Source of the DNA: Planctomycetota bacterium
Lineage (GTDB): Bacteria > Planctomycetota > Phycisphaerae > WQYP01
Assembly: GCA_021800165.1 (NCBI GenBank)
Contig: JAJYZF010000033.1
Coordinates: forward strand, 1 to 41,279
DNA: 41,279 nt
Direction: 5' to 3'
Below the pieces are notes generated by a model that was given only the letters and a program-made list of their open reading frames with translations, did not search any database and was not told where the DNA came from. Positions 33,922 to 41,279 of this stretch are shown here, in pieces. Each line of letters starts with the position of its first letter. The stretch's first letter is position 1. The position numbers and the translations under genes are program-made.

Positions 33922-36726
33922 ATGGCTCTGTCCCCAAGCATCTTCCATTGGCCGCGTGTGCAAGCCCCTGTGGTGCCAGTGTCCCGCCTGCTTGCGGTGG
34001 CAGCAACGTTGGCCACGGTGTTCTTGGCGGCCCCGGCTTTGGCCGCTTGGGGTGGCAACGCCCAACCCATGGGCAACCAGCACCTTCCCGCCAAGGCCAA
34101 GAAGATATCCAAGGCTCCCGTGCCGCTGGAATCGCTGAATTGCCCGGCGAATTTTATTACCGCCATGATTCCAGATGGCCACGGCGGCGTTTATGTGGCC
34201 TCGGAGGATTCCGGCATCTACCATGGCGTTCTCACGACTGCCCAGGTAACTGGTGGGCCACAGCCAATTTCCGCAAAGAATCCCACCTTTCAAATCACGG
34301 CGGCTTGGAAACACTACGGCCAAACAGATTCGCGCGGTTTGGCCAGTAATTTTATCACCGCCTTGTGCTTAGATGGCCGGGGCAGGTTGTGGGCCGGCAC
34401 CAATCGCCACGGCGTTTGTGTATTCAACGGTAAAAAATGGCAACATTACGGCATTGTGCATGGGCCACTGGGCTTTCATGTTTACGCCATCGCCTTTGAT
34501 AAACCAGCCAACCAAATCTGGATCGCCACGGAAAATGGCCTAAGCGTGTATCAATGCGGGGGAATCCCCAAAGGCTTCGGAACTCGCTTGAGCGCTCGCG
34601 GCACTGGATTCCACCCAGTTCCGCGTTACGCGGCCCATACTTGGCATTACGTTACAACCGCCGCTGGCCCAGCCCGGCAATTCAATCAATTGCCGCCGAA
34701 TCCAGATGCCATCGCGTTTGATTCCCGTGGCCGGGTGTTTGTGGGTACCCAGTGCGGCGGATTGGCCATCGGCACGCCGCGGGCCACCGCCCATGTCAAC
34801 GTGAAATCCTTCCTTTCCTACAAGTCGGACCGGGAAGTCAAATACACTTGGCGGATCATCCAAGGCCCGTGGCACTTGCCCATTCGCCCCTTCGGCCCCG
34901 GCCTACCGGGCAATTTGATCAATGCGGTGCAGGTGCAGGCGGGTCGCCGGGTACTGGTGGCCACGGATTGGGGTTTGGCGGTAAGCGAAAATGATGGCAT
35001 GAGTTTTCGCTACCAGCGGGGGCAAGATTATGCCGCCAAGGTATTGGGGCTGTGGCACCCACCACGCTATTTTCAGATGCCATCGAAGAGGTTCCTGGCC
35101 AAGTTGTTGCCGGGAGATCATGTGACGGCATTGGCCCAGGATGCCCAGGGCAATTTTTGGATTGGCACTTGGAGAAATGGTTTTGAGGTGTTAAACCCCG
35201 GCACCCGGCAGTCTTACCGATTTGCGGGTAATCCAGCGAACCCGGAGAACGGCGGGTATGTAAGCCAGTTCTGCCCGATCAGTGCGTCCTTCGCCGCCGC
35301 AGGCAGGCTAAGCCACCGACACCACCGGCGGTTGGGAGACAAGGGCAGGCCGGGAGGCCCGCACCAAAATCATAGGCTCCAACAAGTCATGCTGGTGAGT
35401 TATTACGGTTCGGGTGTCTGGGCGTTTGACAAGCCGATCAGAATCTCCCGCCATCAGCCAATGGCCGGGCGTCGGGGGGCGGGCATCCGTGCCCGCCAAT
35501 CCACCGGCGATTCCCGGAGCTTCTCGCGCCACGGCACCCTGCCCGCATTCCCCAAGCCCGCTGTAGCACCTACGGCAAGACAGCTTACGGCGTTGCTTCC
35601 GGCGCTGGCCACAGCCGGCAAATTTGCCGTCGGCACACACTTCCCTTACGCGGCCTTCCTGCGGGATGATTGGACCACGGAAGGCGATTGGACGGGCCGG
35701 TATGGGCGGGAATATGCGGTGCTGTGCAGCGCCCACTGGGATCTGGATTTTCATGTTTGCTGCCGGGATTACGCCTCCAGCGTTTCCGGCATGATTGGCC
35801 CGCACCATGCGGAAGGCGATTGTCTGCGGGAATGGGAGCAGTGGAAGGATACGAATAATCCACGTTCGCTTTACATTCCACAATTGGGCTATCGCAGGGA
35901 GACGACCTGGGATGACCATGGCGAAACTTACCCCATCGCGTACCAGGGGCCGGATGTGTGGGTGCGGGTAAACCTGAAAAAGGCGGGCCTGTGGCGGGTG
36001 GGGATGTACTTTTTTAACAAGGATGGCCATGCCGGAGCCAATCGCCAGCGGGATTATGTCGCACAGGTATATTCCATTGCCAGCATCTTTGGTAAGGCGG
36101 CTGCCAACCAGCCGCTGAATGCCCGCACGTTTCCCACCAATCGCCGGGCGTTGGCTTGGGCAGGGTGGGCGATGAGAACCAGGCCCTTGGCCCAGGGCCG
36201 GGTGGCGGATTTCTGGGGCGGAATGTATTTGCGATTCGTCGTGGCCGGCCCGGGCCAATACATGATTCGGCTGGATCGCAACGCCAGTCTCGACACTATT
36301 TTGCAGGCGGTATTTATTGATCCGGAAATCGTCAAACCGGATTTATTCACCAACCGGCCCATGACGGATATGGCCGGTGTGCAATACCGTCCACCGGCCA
36401 TATCGGCAGATCCAACCGGCGATTTGGCTACCGCCATTTCTGTTTGGCAGGCGGCCAAGAGGGCCTTCGGTCCTGGTGGAGGCACCCACCGTCGGCTGGC
36501 CCGGCTGCTTTGCTACCGCTACGCCGTGGCCAATCACGCTTCGGCGAAGCTGTTGGCCAATTGGCGTTGGCATTTGGATATTTGGAAACCAGAGGACAGA
36601 AAAGTTTTTGATCACACGATGAACCAAGCCTTCCGCGCCCGGTTAAAGGGCTGGAAAGGCCTGCGGGCGTTCATGGAAAAAGATGGTGATTTACAGGCTA
36701 ATTCAGGAGAAATGGGAAATGAATAA
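33922..36726 (+). CDS. Exported beta-propeller (Reg_prop-like) protein of unknown function
   Basis: A 934-residue protein with a signal peptide (residues about 1-41, ending APALA before AWGG). Residues about 65-420 hold propeller blades of the two-component-regulator propeller type, with motifs such as FITALCLDGRGRLWAGTNRH, NQIWIATENGLSVY and VTALAQDAQGNFWIGTWRNG. After a Pro/Arg-rich linker (about 440-560) comes a region of unknown fold (about 570-930) rich in Trp and Tyr (DDWTTEGDWTGRYGREYAVL). No kinase, HTH or membrane helix follows, so it is not a hybrid sensor. I start at ATG 33922; a TTG at 33838 would bury the signal peptide. It overlaps the next gene by 8 bp (ATGAATAA), so the two are coupled. 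Confidence 0.75.
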   Translation: MALSPSIFHWPRVQAPVVPVSRLLAVAATLATVFLAAPALAAWGGNAQPMGNQHLPAKAKKISKAPVPLESLNCPANFITAMIPDGHGGVYVASEDSGIYHGVLTTAQVTGGPQPISAKNPTFQITAAWKHYGQTDSRGLASNFITALCLDGRGRLWAGTNRHGVCVFNGKKWQHYGIVHGPLGFHVYAIAFDKPANQIWIATENGLSVYQCGGIPKGFGTRLSARGTGFHPVPRYAAHTWHYVTTAAGPARQFNQLPPNPDAIAFDSRGRVFVGTQCGGLAIGTPRATAHVNVKSFLSYKSDREVKYTWRIIQGPWHLPIRPFGPGLPGNLINAVQVQAGRRVLVATDWGLAVSENDGMSFRYQRGQDYAAKVLGLWHPPRYFQMPSKRFLAKLLPGDHVTALAQDAQGNFWIGTWRNGFEVLNPGTRQSYRFAGNPANPENGGYVSQFCPISASFAAAGRLSHRHHRRLGDKGRPGGPHQNHRLQQVMLVSYYGSGVWAFDKPIRISRHQPMAGRRGAGIRARQSTGDSRSFSRHGTLPAFPKPAVAPTARQLTALLPALATAGKFAVGTHFPYAAFLRDDWTTEGDWTGRYGREYAVLCSAHWDLDFHVCCRDYASSVSGMIGPHHAEGDCLREWEQWKDTNNPRSLYIPQLGYRRETTWDDHGETYPIAYQGPDVWVRVNLKKAGLWRVGMYFFNKDGHAGANRQRDYVAQVYSIASIFGKAAANQPLNARTFPTNRRALAWAGWAMRTRPLAQGRVADFWGGMYLRFVVAGPGQYMIRLDRNASLDTILQAVFIDPEIVKPDLFTNRPMTDMAGVQYRPPAISADPTGDLATAISVWQAAKRAFGPGGGTHRRLARLLCYRYAVANHASAKLLANWRWHLDIWKPEDRKVFDHTMNQAFRARLKGWKGLRAFMEKDGDLQANSGEMGNE

Positions 36727-38362
36727 GTTTTTAGGGCTTTTTCGTAATGGTGGAGCGGCGGGAACCGCGAGCAGGAACCGCCCACGCGGCGGCCTTGGCC
36801 GCCTTGCCTTGCAGATCAGCACGGTGATCGCGGCGGCGTGCGTGTTACTGCTGGCCGTGCGCGTTGTGTTGGCGGCCCCCACTTATGCCGGGCCGATCTC
36901 GGTAACGGCGAACATGGACAATTTTTCGCCGAGCGTGGTGGCGGTCAACAGTCCGGCCACCGCCGGTCTGAGCGCCTATTACACGCCGCCGTCGGGTACG
37001 CCGGAGGGCCAGCTTTCAGCAAGTTACGACTGGTCGGTTTCGCAGGTACAGTATAAGGCCGCCCAAGCGGACACGTTTGGTTCCCCGCCGGCGAGTAGTT
37101 ATACTACGTCCATCAGCCCTGCGCAGCCTTCGGCCAGTTCAGGGGCGACGCTTACGTTTACGCCGCTGATCACCGGCTATTGGCAAGTTTCGACGAGTTG
37201 CAGCGTGACCGTAACGGATACCACAACCAATCAGTACTGGACCGGCAGCGATGGCGCGGGGCCGGAGGATTTAATTAGCGCGACGCTAACGATCCAGCCC
37301 ACAACAGGGACCAGCGTCTTCCTGAACACCAAGAACTACGTGGTAGTTACGGTGGCACCGGCGGACCTTGCACCGGATACCACGCTCAACATAACCGGCG
37401 GAGCGACCTTTACCGGCGGCGTGACCACGGAAACCATGTCCTCCGCGACGGAGGATGTTTATTTCTACGGGCAAAACGTCTACGGTTCGGGTGGCAGCGA
37501 AGGATCGGGCCAGATCAGCGCGACAGTCAGTCCGCCGTCGCTGAACACCCAGTCATCCGTGGCGATGGGATCAAGGGCGACGGCTGCGGGGGCGGCCGGC
37601 GGAGGCGGGCTTGATGTGAGCCTGAACTACAACAGCTACTTTTTCTCGCATCCCGTCGTCGCGGTGTACAAGGCTGCAGCACAGGCCCTGGCGAACTCCG
37701 TAGCCAGCTACATCATGCCAAACCTGGAGTCGAACACAAATGGATATCTGCTGAATCTGGAAAATACCGGCACGTATTCGCAACAGCAGGCCGCGGCGCA
37801 GGAATACGCTTACCTCAATCCGCCAAGCGGCAGCGGCTACGGCGACCTGAGTGCCAACATTAGCACGGCCTTCAACAACTTAGCGACTGGCAGCGCGTTG
37901 GCCTCGACCCCACCCGCAACCGACGTATTGGACACGGGCGTTGCCCCCAGCCTAACACCATGGCTGCAGGGCTTTCCTGGCTCGGCGGTACAAACTGCAA
38001 CCGTCACGCCCACCTATTCCCTTGCCCTAAACTACCCCGTGATCAGCCCTAACGGAACGTGGCAGCCGCCGAAGGTGGGTGATCTTGTCGCGAGCGCAGG
38101 CGTCAACGTCACCGGACCGATTAATTTTGGCGATATTGCCCAAGGTTATTGGAAAGGCTCCTTAAGCGTGAGCATGGCCCCGGGAACAAACTTTCAGGTT
38201 CAAGGTGGTACAGTGACGGCCAACGCCGGGCTATACGTTCACCCATTTAACAGTAAGGACACCTATTTAGGCGCAGGCGCGATGGCGACGTTCACTCCGC
38301 CGAACCAATCGCTGAAAAACCTCTCGGCCGCGTTCGGGGTGGTGTTTATACGTTCATTTTAG
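36719..38362 (+). CDS. Exported Ser/Thr-rich beta protein of unknown function
   Basis: A 547-residue protein. A long basic start (1-30) precedes a membrane-spanning signal (about 31-54, ISTVIAAACVLLLAVRVVLA). The rest is low-charge and rich in Ser, Thr, Gly and Pro. Residues about 55-200 look like one or two Ig-like beta domains (ASYDWSVSQVQYK, GYWQVSTSCSVTVTD), 200-300 another, and about 305-400 contains a helical part (FFSHPVVAVYKAAAQALANS). The last residues GVVFIRSF end in Phe with alternating hydrophobics, like an outer-membrane barrel signal, though nothing else shows a barrel. GGAG sits 10 bp before the ATG. Residues 96-210 recur almost unchanged in a second gene at 40871. I do not recognise the family. 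Confidence 0.75.
   Translation: MNKFLGLFRNGGAAGTASRNRPRGGLGRLALQISTVIAAACVLLLAVRVVLAAPTYAGPISVTANMDNFSPSVVAVNSPATAGLSAYYTPPSGTPEGQLSASYDWSVSQVQYKAAQADTFGSPPASSYTTSISPAQPSASSGATLTFTPLITGYWQVSTSCSVTVTDTTTNQYWTGSDGAGPEDLISATLTIQPTTGTSVFLNTKNYVVVTVAPADLAPDTTLNITGGATFTGGVTTETMSSATEDVYFYGQNVYGSGGSEGSGQISATVSPPSLNTQSSVAMGSRATAAGAAGGGGLDVSLNYNSYFFSHPVVAVYKAAAQALANSVASYIMPNLESNTNGYLLNLENTGTYSQQQAAAQEYAYLNPPSGSGYGDLSANISTAFNNLATGSALASTPPATDVLDTGVAPSLTPWLQGFPGSAVQTATVTPTYSLALNYPVISPNGTWQPPKVGDLVASAGVNVTGPINFGDIAQGYWKGSLSVSMAPGTNFQVQGGTVTANAGLYVHPFNSKDTYLGAGAMATFTPPNQSLKNLSAAFGVVFIRSF
37004..37349 (+). repeat. Duplicated segment, copy 1
   Basis: Pairs without gaps with 40934-41279 (offset 3930). About 32 mismatches, mostly at third codon positions, lie in the first 239 bases; the last 107 bases are identical. 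It may extend past the window end in the second copy. Confidence 0.92.
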
Positions 38363-38441
38363 GTGCCGCTGTTTCGGCAACTGGGGTATTACCCTGCATG
38401 CTTTTTTTACGGGTGGTGCCTATTTCTTTGGGAAAATTTCG

Positions 38442-40871
38442 ATGATCGGATCAAACAAGAAGACAAAATGGTGCAGTCGGCTGAAAAAAAGATTTGTTGC
38501 ACCTCACGTCACCGCGCTCATATTTGTAATTTGGTGCATCGCTATCAGGACCCCCGCGAGCGACGCGGCCGGCGGCGCGGCCGCCCCATTGATTCGTCGG
38601 CTGCTGACCAATCCATCCTCGCTGCGGCTGGCCGGTTCGCAAAAATCGCGAAAAACGTTTTTCTTCCGTGTGCAGGCGCAATCCATAAATCCACCGCAGG
38701 CGTTCAGTGTGTTAGCGGCTTCCGAATCCGGGCGGGTCGCGGTGGTCCTGTTTGCCTCGGATGGCCTAACATACGGTTATTATGGGGACGGGCTGATCGT
38801 GCTGGCTAGCACGCGCCACCCAGGAACGCTGGACGTTTACCGTGGCGTGTCGCCGGAATTTCTGGCTGGCTCCGCCGGAGGGAAGGGACGTGGGCGGCCT
38901 GGCCTGGCGTTTGCGCTTTTGCCCGTTCTCGGTAACCGTGGAGCGGTTGTCCTGGACCTATCGGGGCCGTTACGGATGCTTCTCGCCCGCTCCACAAAGT
39001 CGCAATTTGTGGCGGGAAAGCGGGCGATCATATTGCAAAGGCGCGACAAGCGTGGCACCATTTTCCTTAGCCCCCCTGGGTCTAAAATTCCAATCCGCGC
39101 GGTGGATTTATCCACCCGAGGTGGCAACCTGATGATCTACAGAATATCCCCGGGTGCCCGGCCGTTGCAGAGGCTATTTGGTCTGACGGCGACAAAATTA
39201 GAGGCCTGCGGGGTCGCGCTGAATGTCCGCCGATACCGGACGGGCGAACACTTACCATGGCTTCCACCGGTGGGCTTTGGCTCGAGGCCTGGCGAGGTTC
39301 GGGCCGCAGCGGCCTTGGGGCGGCTAATGCCCATCTCCAAGAGGAGGGAGCTGGTCCGCCGAGGGCGATGGATGGCAAATCAAATTGCCGTACTCAGCGC
39401 CAAATCTATCGAGACAAACTCGGGGCCAAACGGAGGTATGCGGCCATTGGAAAGAATCTTCGGGGCCTTGGAATGGGGCGGGCCGGGCTCCATCCAGGCC
39501 ACGGCGACACGGCCCTCGCCCACCAGCGGGCCGCATCAGGGGATCGACTGGCACTGGAACTTCGACCGAGGAGCCTATCTCCAGGCGATCAAGAAGGTCT
39601 GGGGGAAACAGGTGGTGGAAAACCTAGCCGCCTTGCTGGCCCGGCGGGCAACCACGAAGGGATGCAGCCCGTACCAGTGGTTCATGATGCTCGACCTGCT
39701 CAGCGACATTGGCCCGGCTAAAGCCGACGCTGGTTGGGCGGGAAGGGGCGGTAGGCTCGCCGCCTGGCTGAACGCTAACAACCCCCACGTGATGGCCAAT
39801 GCCTTGATTTTAAGCCTCTTCCGCGCACGCTGGCGTAGGCCGCTATCCGCAGAGCAGATTAAGGCGGCAGAAAAGGTTCTAACGGACGAAAGGGCGGGCT
39901 TGGTGTTCCGCACCAGGGCGCTGGAGATACTCTGTTTTGCAGGACAGTTGCCGTATGAGCCAAGGGTTATAGTGCCGCTGGTAAAATCCAGCCTGGTAGA
40001 CGCCGAGGCTTGCCTCACCTCGCCGACTTCCGGGCGTTATCTGTTTGATCTCTCACTGTGCCGCAACGGCCGGAAAATATTGCTCAAGGAATGGACCAAT
40101 GCGCACTCCCAGTTGAGCGGGAACTCGCAGCTTCCGCTGGCGGCTTTCAATCGGCTCTGGCCGGGTTCGCCGGGGTATAACCTGGCAATCAAGGCGGCAC
40201 TGCGTGTGTTTTACAACCCGGCTTACAGCGGCGCGGTCCGGAGGCAGGCGATTGGGGCGCTCTGCCACGCCCCGCAGTCAATCTTTCTCAAGGTGGCTGG
40301 GCAGATTTTAAAAGCCAAGTCGGACGGCTTGAGCATGGTGTTGTCGGCCGTCGAGGCTAGGAAGCTGGCCAAGGACCTTATACCGGCGATGGTGGCAGCA
40401 TTCCCCCATCTGGGGCGGGCGCGGATCATCCTGTTAATGAGCAACATGGCTTTCGGCTTTCGAGCGGGCTCCGACGCGAGGTCTGCCCTACCGCTCATTC
40501 GGGCCGCGTTGCGGGACAAGAGGCCGACCGCGGTTCAAATGGGCCTTAACGCCATCGGGGACATGCATTATGAAAATGTCCGTTTGCAAGCGGCACGCCT
40601 TTACCCGGTTCTGCTGCGGATGGTGCGGGCTGGCGTTAGGTATCCCCTGGGACTGCGCGTGCGGGCAATCTATTGCCTTGGCTTGGCCACGCGCGGCCAG
40701 TGGTCGCCGCCGAAGGCGGGCGTCCTGCCGCCGAGCGAAGGCGGCCCGGACCTGACCGTGGCCGGCGAACTGTGGTGGCGGACCCACTATGCCGCCGTTC
40801 GCCGCAGCGCCCTCCGTTGGGCTGCGGCCCACCCGGAGTACCCGAAGGCAGATGCGAATTCGCGACAATAA
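38442..40871 (+). CDS. Exported protein with alpha-helical (HEAT-like) repeats, unknown function
   Basis: An 809-residue protein. A basic start and hydrophobic segment (about 20-36) form a signal peptide, with cleavage near ASDA-AGG. The N-terminal part (about 50-270) is beta-rich (VAVVLFASDGLTYGYYGDGL, LPVLGNRGAVVLDLSG). A central segment (about 360-420) has HWNFDRGAYLQAIKKVWG, and residues about 430-800 are helix pairs like HEAT/ARM repeats (RRQAIGALCHAPQ, PTAVQMGLNAIGD, GLRVRAIYCLGLA). It lies 79 bp after the Ser/Thr-rich gene, and its stop overlaps the ATG of the truncated second copy (TAATG). It may be a scaffold or binding protein acting with its operon partners; I do not recognise the family. 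Confidence 0.72.
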   Translation: MIGSNKKTKWCSRLKKRFVAPHVTALIFVIWCIAIRTPASDAAGGAAAPLIRRLLTNPSSLRLAGSQKSRKTFFFRVQAQSINPPQAFSVLAASESGRVAVVLFASDGLTYGYYGDGLIVLASTRHPGTLDVYRGVSPEFLAGSAGGKGRGRPGLAFALLPVLGNRGAVVLDLSGPLRMLLARSTKSQFVAGKRAIILQRRDKRGTIFLSPPGSKIPIRAVDLSTRGGNLMIYRISPGARPLQRLFGLTATKLEACGVALNVRRYRTGEHLPWLPPVGFGSRPGEVRAAAALGRLMPISKRRELVRRGRWMANQIAVLSAKSIETNSGPNGGMRPLERIFGALEWGGPGSIQATATRPSPTSGPHQGIDWHWNFDRGAYLQAIKKVWGKQVVENLAALLARRATTKGCSPYQWFMMLDLLSDIGPAKADAGWAGRGGRLAAWLNANNPHVMANALILSLFRARWRRPLSAEQIKAAEKVLTDERAGLVFRTRALEILCFAGQLPYEPRVIVPLVKSSLVDAEACLTSPTSGRYLFDLSLCRNGRKILLKEWTNAHSQLSGNSQLPLAAFNRLWPGSPGYNLAIKAALRVFYNPAYSGAVRRQAIGALCHAPQSIFLKVAGQILKAKSDGLSMVLSAVEARKLAKDLIPAMVAAFPHLGRARIILLMSNMAFGFRAGSDARSALPLIRAALRDKRPTAVQMGLNAIGDMHYENVRLQAARLYPVLLRMVRAGVRYPLGLRVRAIYCLGLATRGQWSPPKAGVLPPSEGGPDLTVAGELWWRTHYAAVRRSALRWAAAHPEYPKADANSRQ

Positions 40872-41279
40872 TGTGCGGAAGGCCTCACTGCCTCCGGAAC
40901 CGGCTTCCACGTACCTTTCGCCAGGGGATTTTGGAGGGCCAGCTTTCAGCCAGCTACGACTGGTCGGTTTCGCAGGTGCAATACAAGGGTACTCAAGCCG
41001 GGACGTTTGGTTCCCCGCCGGCGAATAGTTATACTACGTCCATCAATCCTGCGCAACCTTCGGCAAGTTCGGGGGCGACATTGACATTTACGCCCTTGAT
41101 CGCGGGCTATTGGCAGGTTTCAACGAGCTGCAGCGTGACCGTAACGGATACCACAACCAACCAATACTGGAGCGGCAGCGATGGCGCGGGGCCGGAGGAT
41201 TTAATTAGCGCGACGCTAACGATCCAGCCCACAACAGGGACCAGCGTCTTCCTGAACACCAAGAACTACGTGGTAGTTA
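40871..41279 (+). CDS. 5'-truncated second copy of the Ser/Thr-rich protein gene, runs off the window
   Basis: The frame opens at ATG 40871, overlapping the previous stop, and is open to the window end (136 codons). The first 21 codons are unrelated to the paralogue; from codon 22 the protein matches residues 96-210 of the 36719 gene with only a handful of substitutions (for example AA to GT, D to G, S to N). The signal peptide and first Ig-like portion are therefore missing, and no ribosome site is visible. It could be a gene fragment left by unequal recombination, a coupled cytoplasmic remnant, or an assembly artefact. Mostly silent differences show that the copied region was under selection after duplication. 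Confidence 0.65.
   Translation, partial: MCGRPHCLRNRLPRTFRQGILEGQLSASYDWSVSQVQYKGTQAGTFGSPPANSYTTSINPAQPSASSGATLTFTPLIAGYWQVSTSCSVTVTDTTTNQYWSGSDGAGPEDLISATLTIQPTTGTSVFLNTKNYVVV
40934..41279 (+). repeat. Duplicated segment, copy 2
   Basis: Second copy of 37004-37349. The homology begins abruptly at GAGGGCCAGC and continues to the last base. Bases 41173-41279 are identical to copy 1, whereas the preceding 239 bases are about 13 percent divergent. Confidence 0.92.

Noticed and set aside
39105..39116. DnaA-box-like TTTATCCACC
   Set aside because: One mismatch to the consensus and within a coding region; expected by chance.

Overview
The window looks like a chromosomal stretch of a GC-rich Gram-negative bacterium, most likely of the phylum Planctomycetota and probably class Phycisphaerae. 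This is an inference. It rests on a meso-diaminopimelate type MurE, a T5SS/PEP-CTERM-repeat surface protein with a C-terminal PEP-CTERM signal, small planctomycete-like secreted proteins, and a dcw cluster cut down to a few genes. Most genes are ordinary and intact. The window end falls inside a duplicated gene, so it may also be a contig end.

Layout. 1-2150: one intact EVE-domain/nuclease-like gene (522-1298), non-coding DNA and a frameshifted relic of a REP-associated transposase (about 1714-1875). 2151-8669: a reduced division and cell-wall operon on the plus strand, FtsL-like - class B PBP - murE - murF - mraY, meeting gcvP (minus) head-on. 8750-11674: glycine dehydrogenase; its upstream region holds an approximately 180-bp palindromic, transposon-like element. 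12087-16215: SGNH hydrolase, miaB, a sigma-70 factor and a PaiB-like protein. 16264-19664: a minus-strand run with a 59-aa protein (missed by length cut-offs), YjbQ, a beta-class DNA methyltransferase and dnaA. The approximately 600 bp upstream of dnaA carries two consensus DnaA boxes and AT-rich tracts and is a candidate replication origin.

20262-27499 is an envelope-centred block: a phospholipid-N-methyltransferase-like enzyme, an OmpR-family two-component system, a periplasmic amidase, a BcrC-like undecaprenyl-diphosphatase, an eight-helix COG4705-type membrane protein, a HAD hydrolase and a second PAP2 phosphatase. The most striking result is here. Four promoters in this block (response regulator operon, amidase, BcrC-like gene, COG4705 gene) share one architecture, TTTCAT-N5-TTTCAT-N10-TAnnnT, which is what an OmpR-family regulator bound to an 11-bp direct repeat over the -35 region would use. 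I read this as an autoregulated local regulon that links sensing to peptidoglycan remodelling and lipid-carrier recycling. The COG4705 protein shows a clean four-fold internal repeat, [FY]W-x9-G-x4-D.

27699-33223: a 1294-aa PEP-CTERM surface protein and glyA on the minus strand. 33472-41279: a promoter, a 10-copy heptanucleotide tandem repeat, and a plus-strand operon of three large exported proteins of unknown function (beta-propeller protein, Ser/Thr-rich beta protein, alpha-helical-repeat protein) followed by a 5'-truncated second copy of the Ser/Thr-rich gene. No rRNA, tRNA, CRISPR array or complete insertion sequence was recognised.
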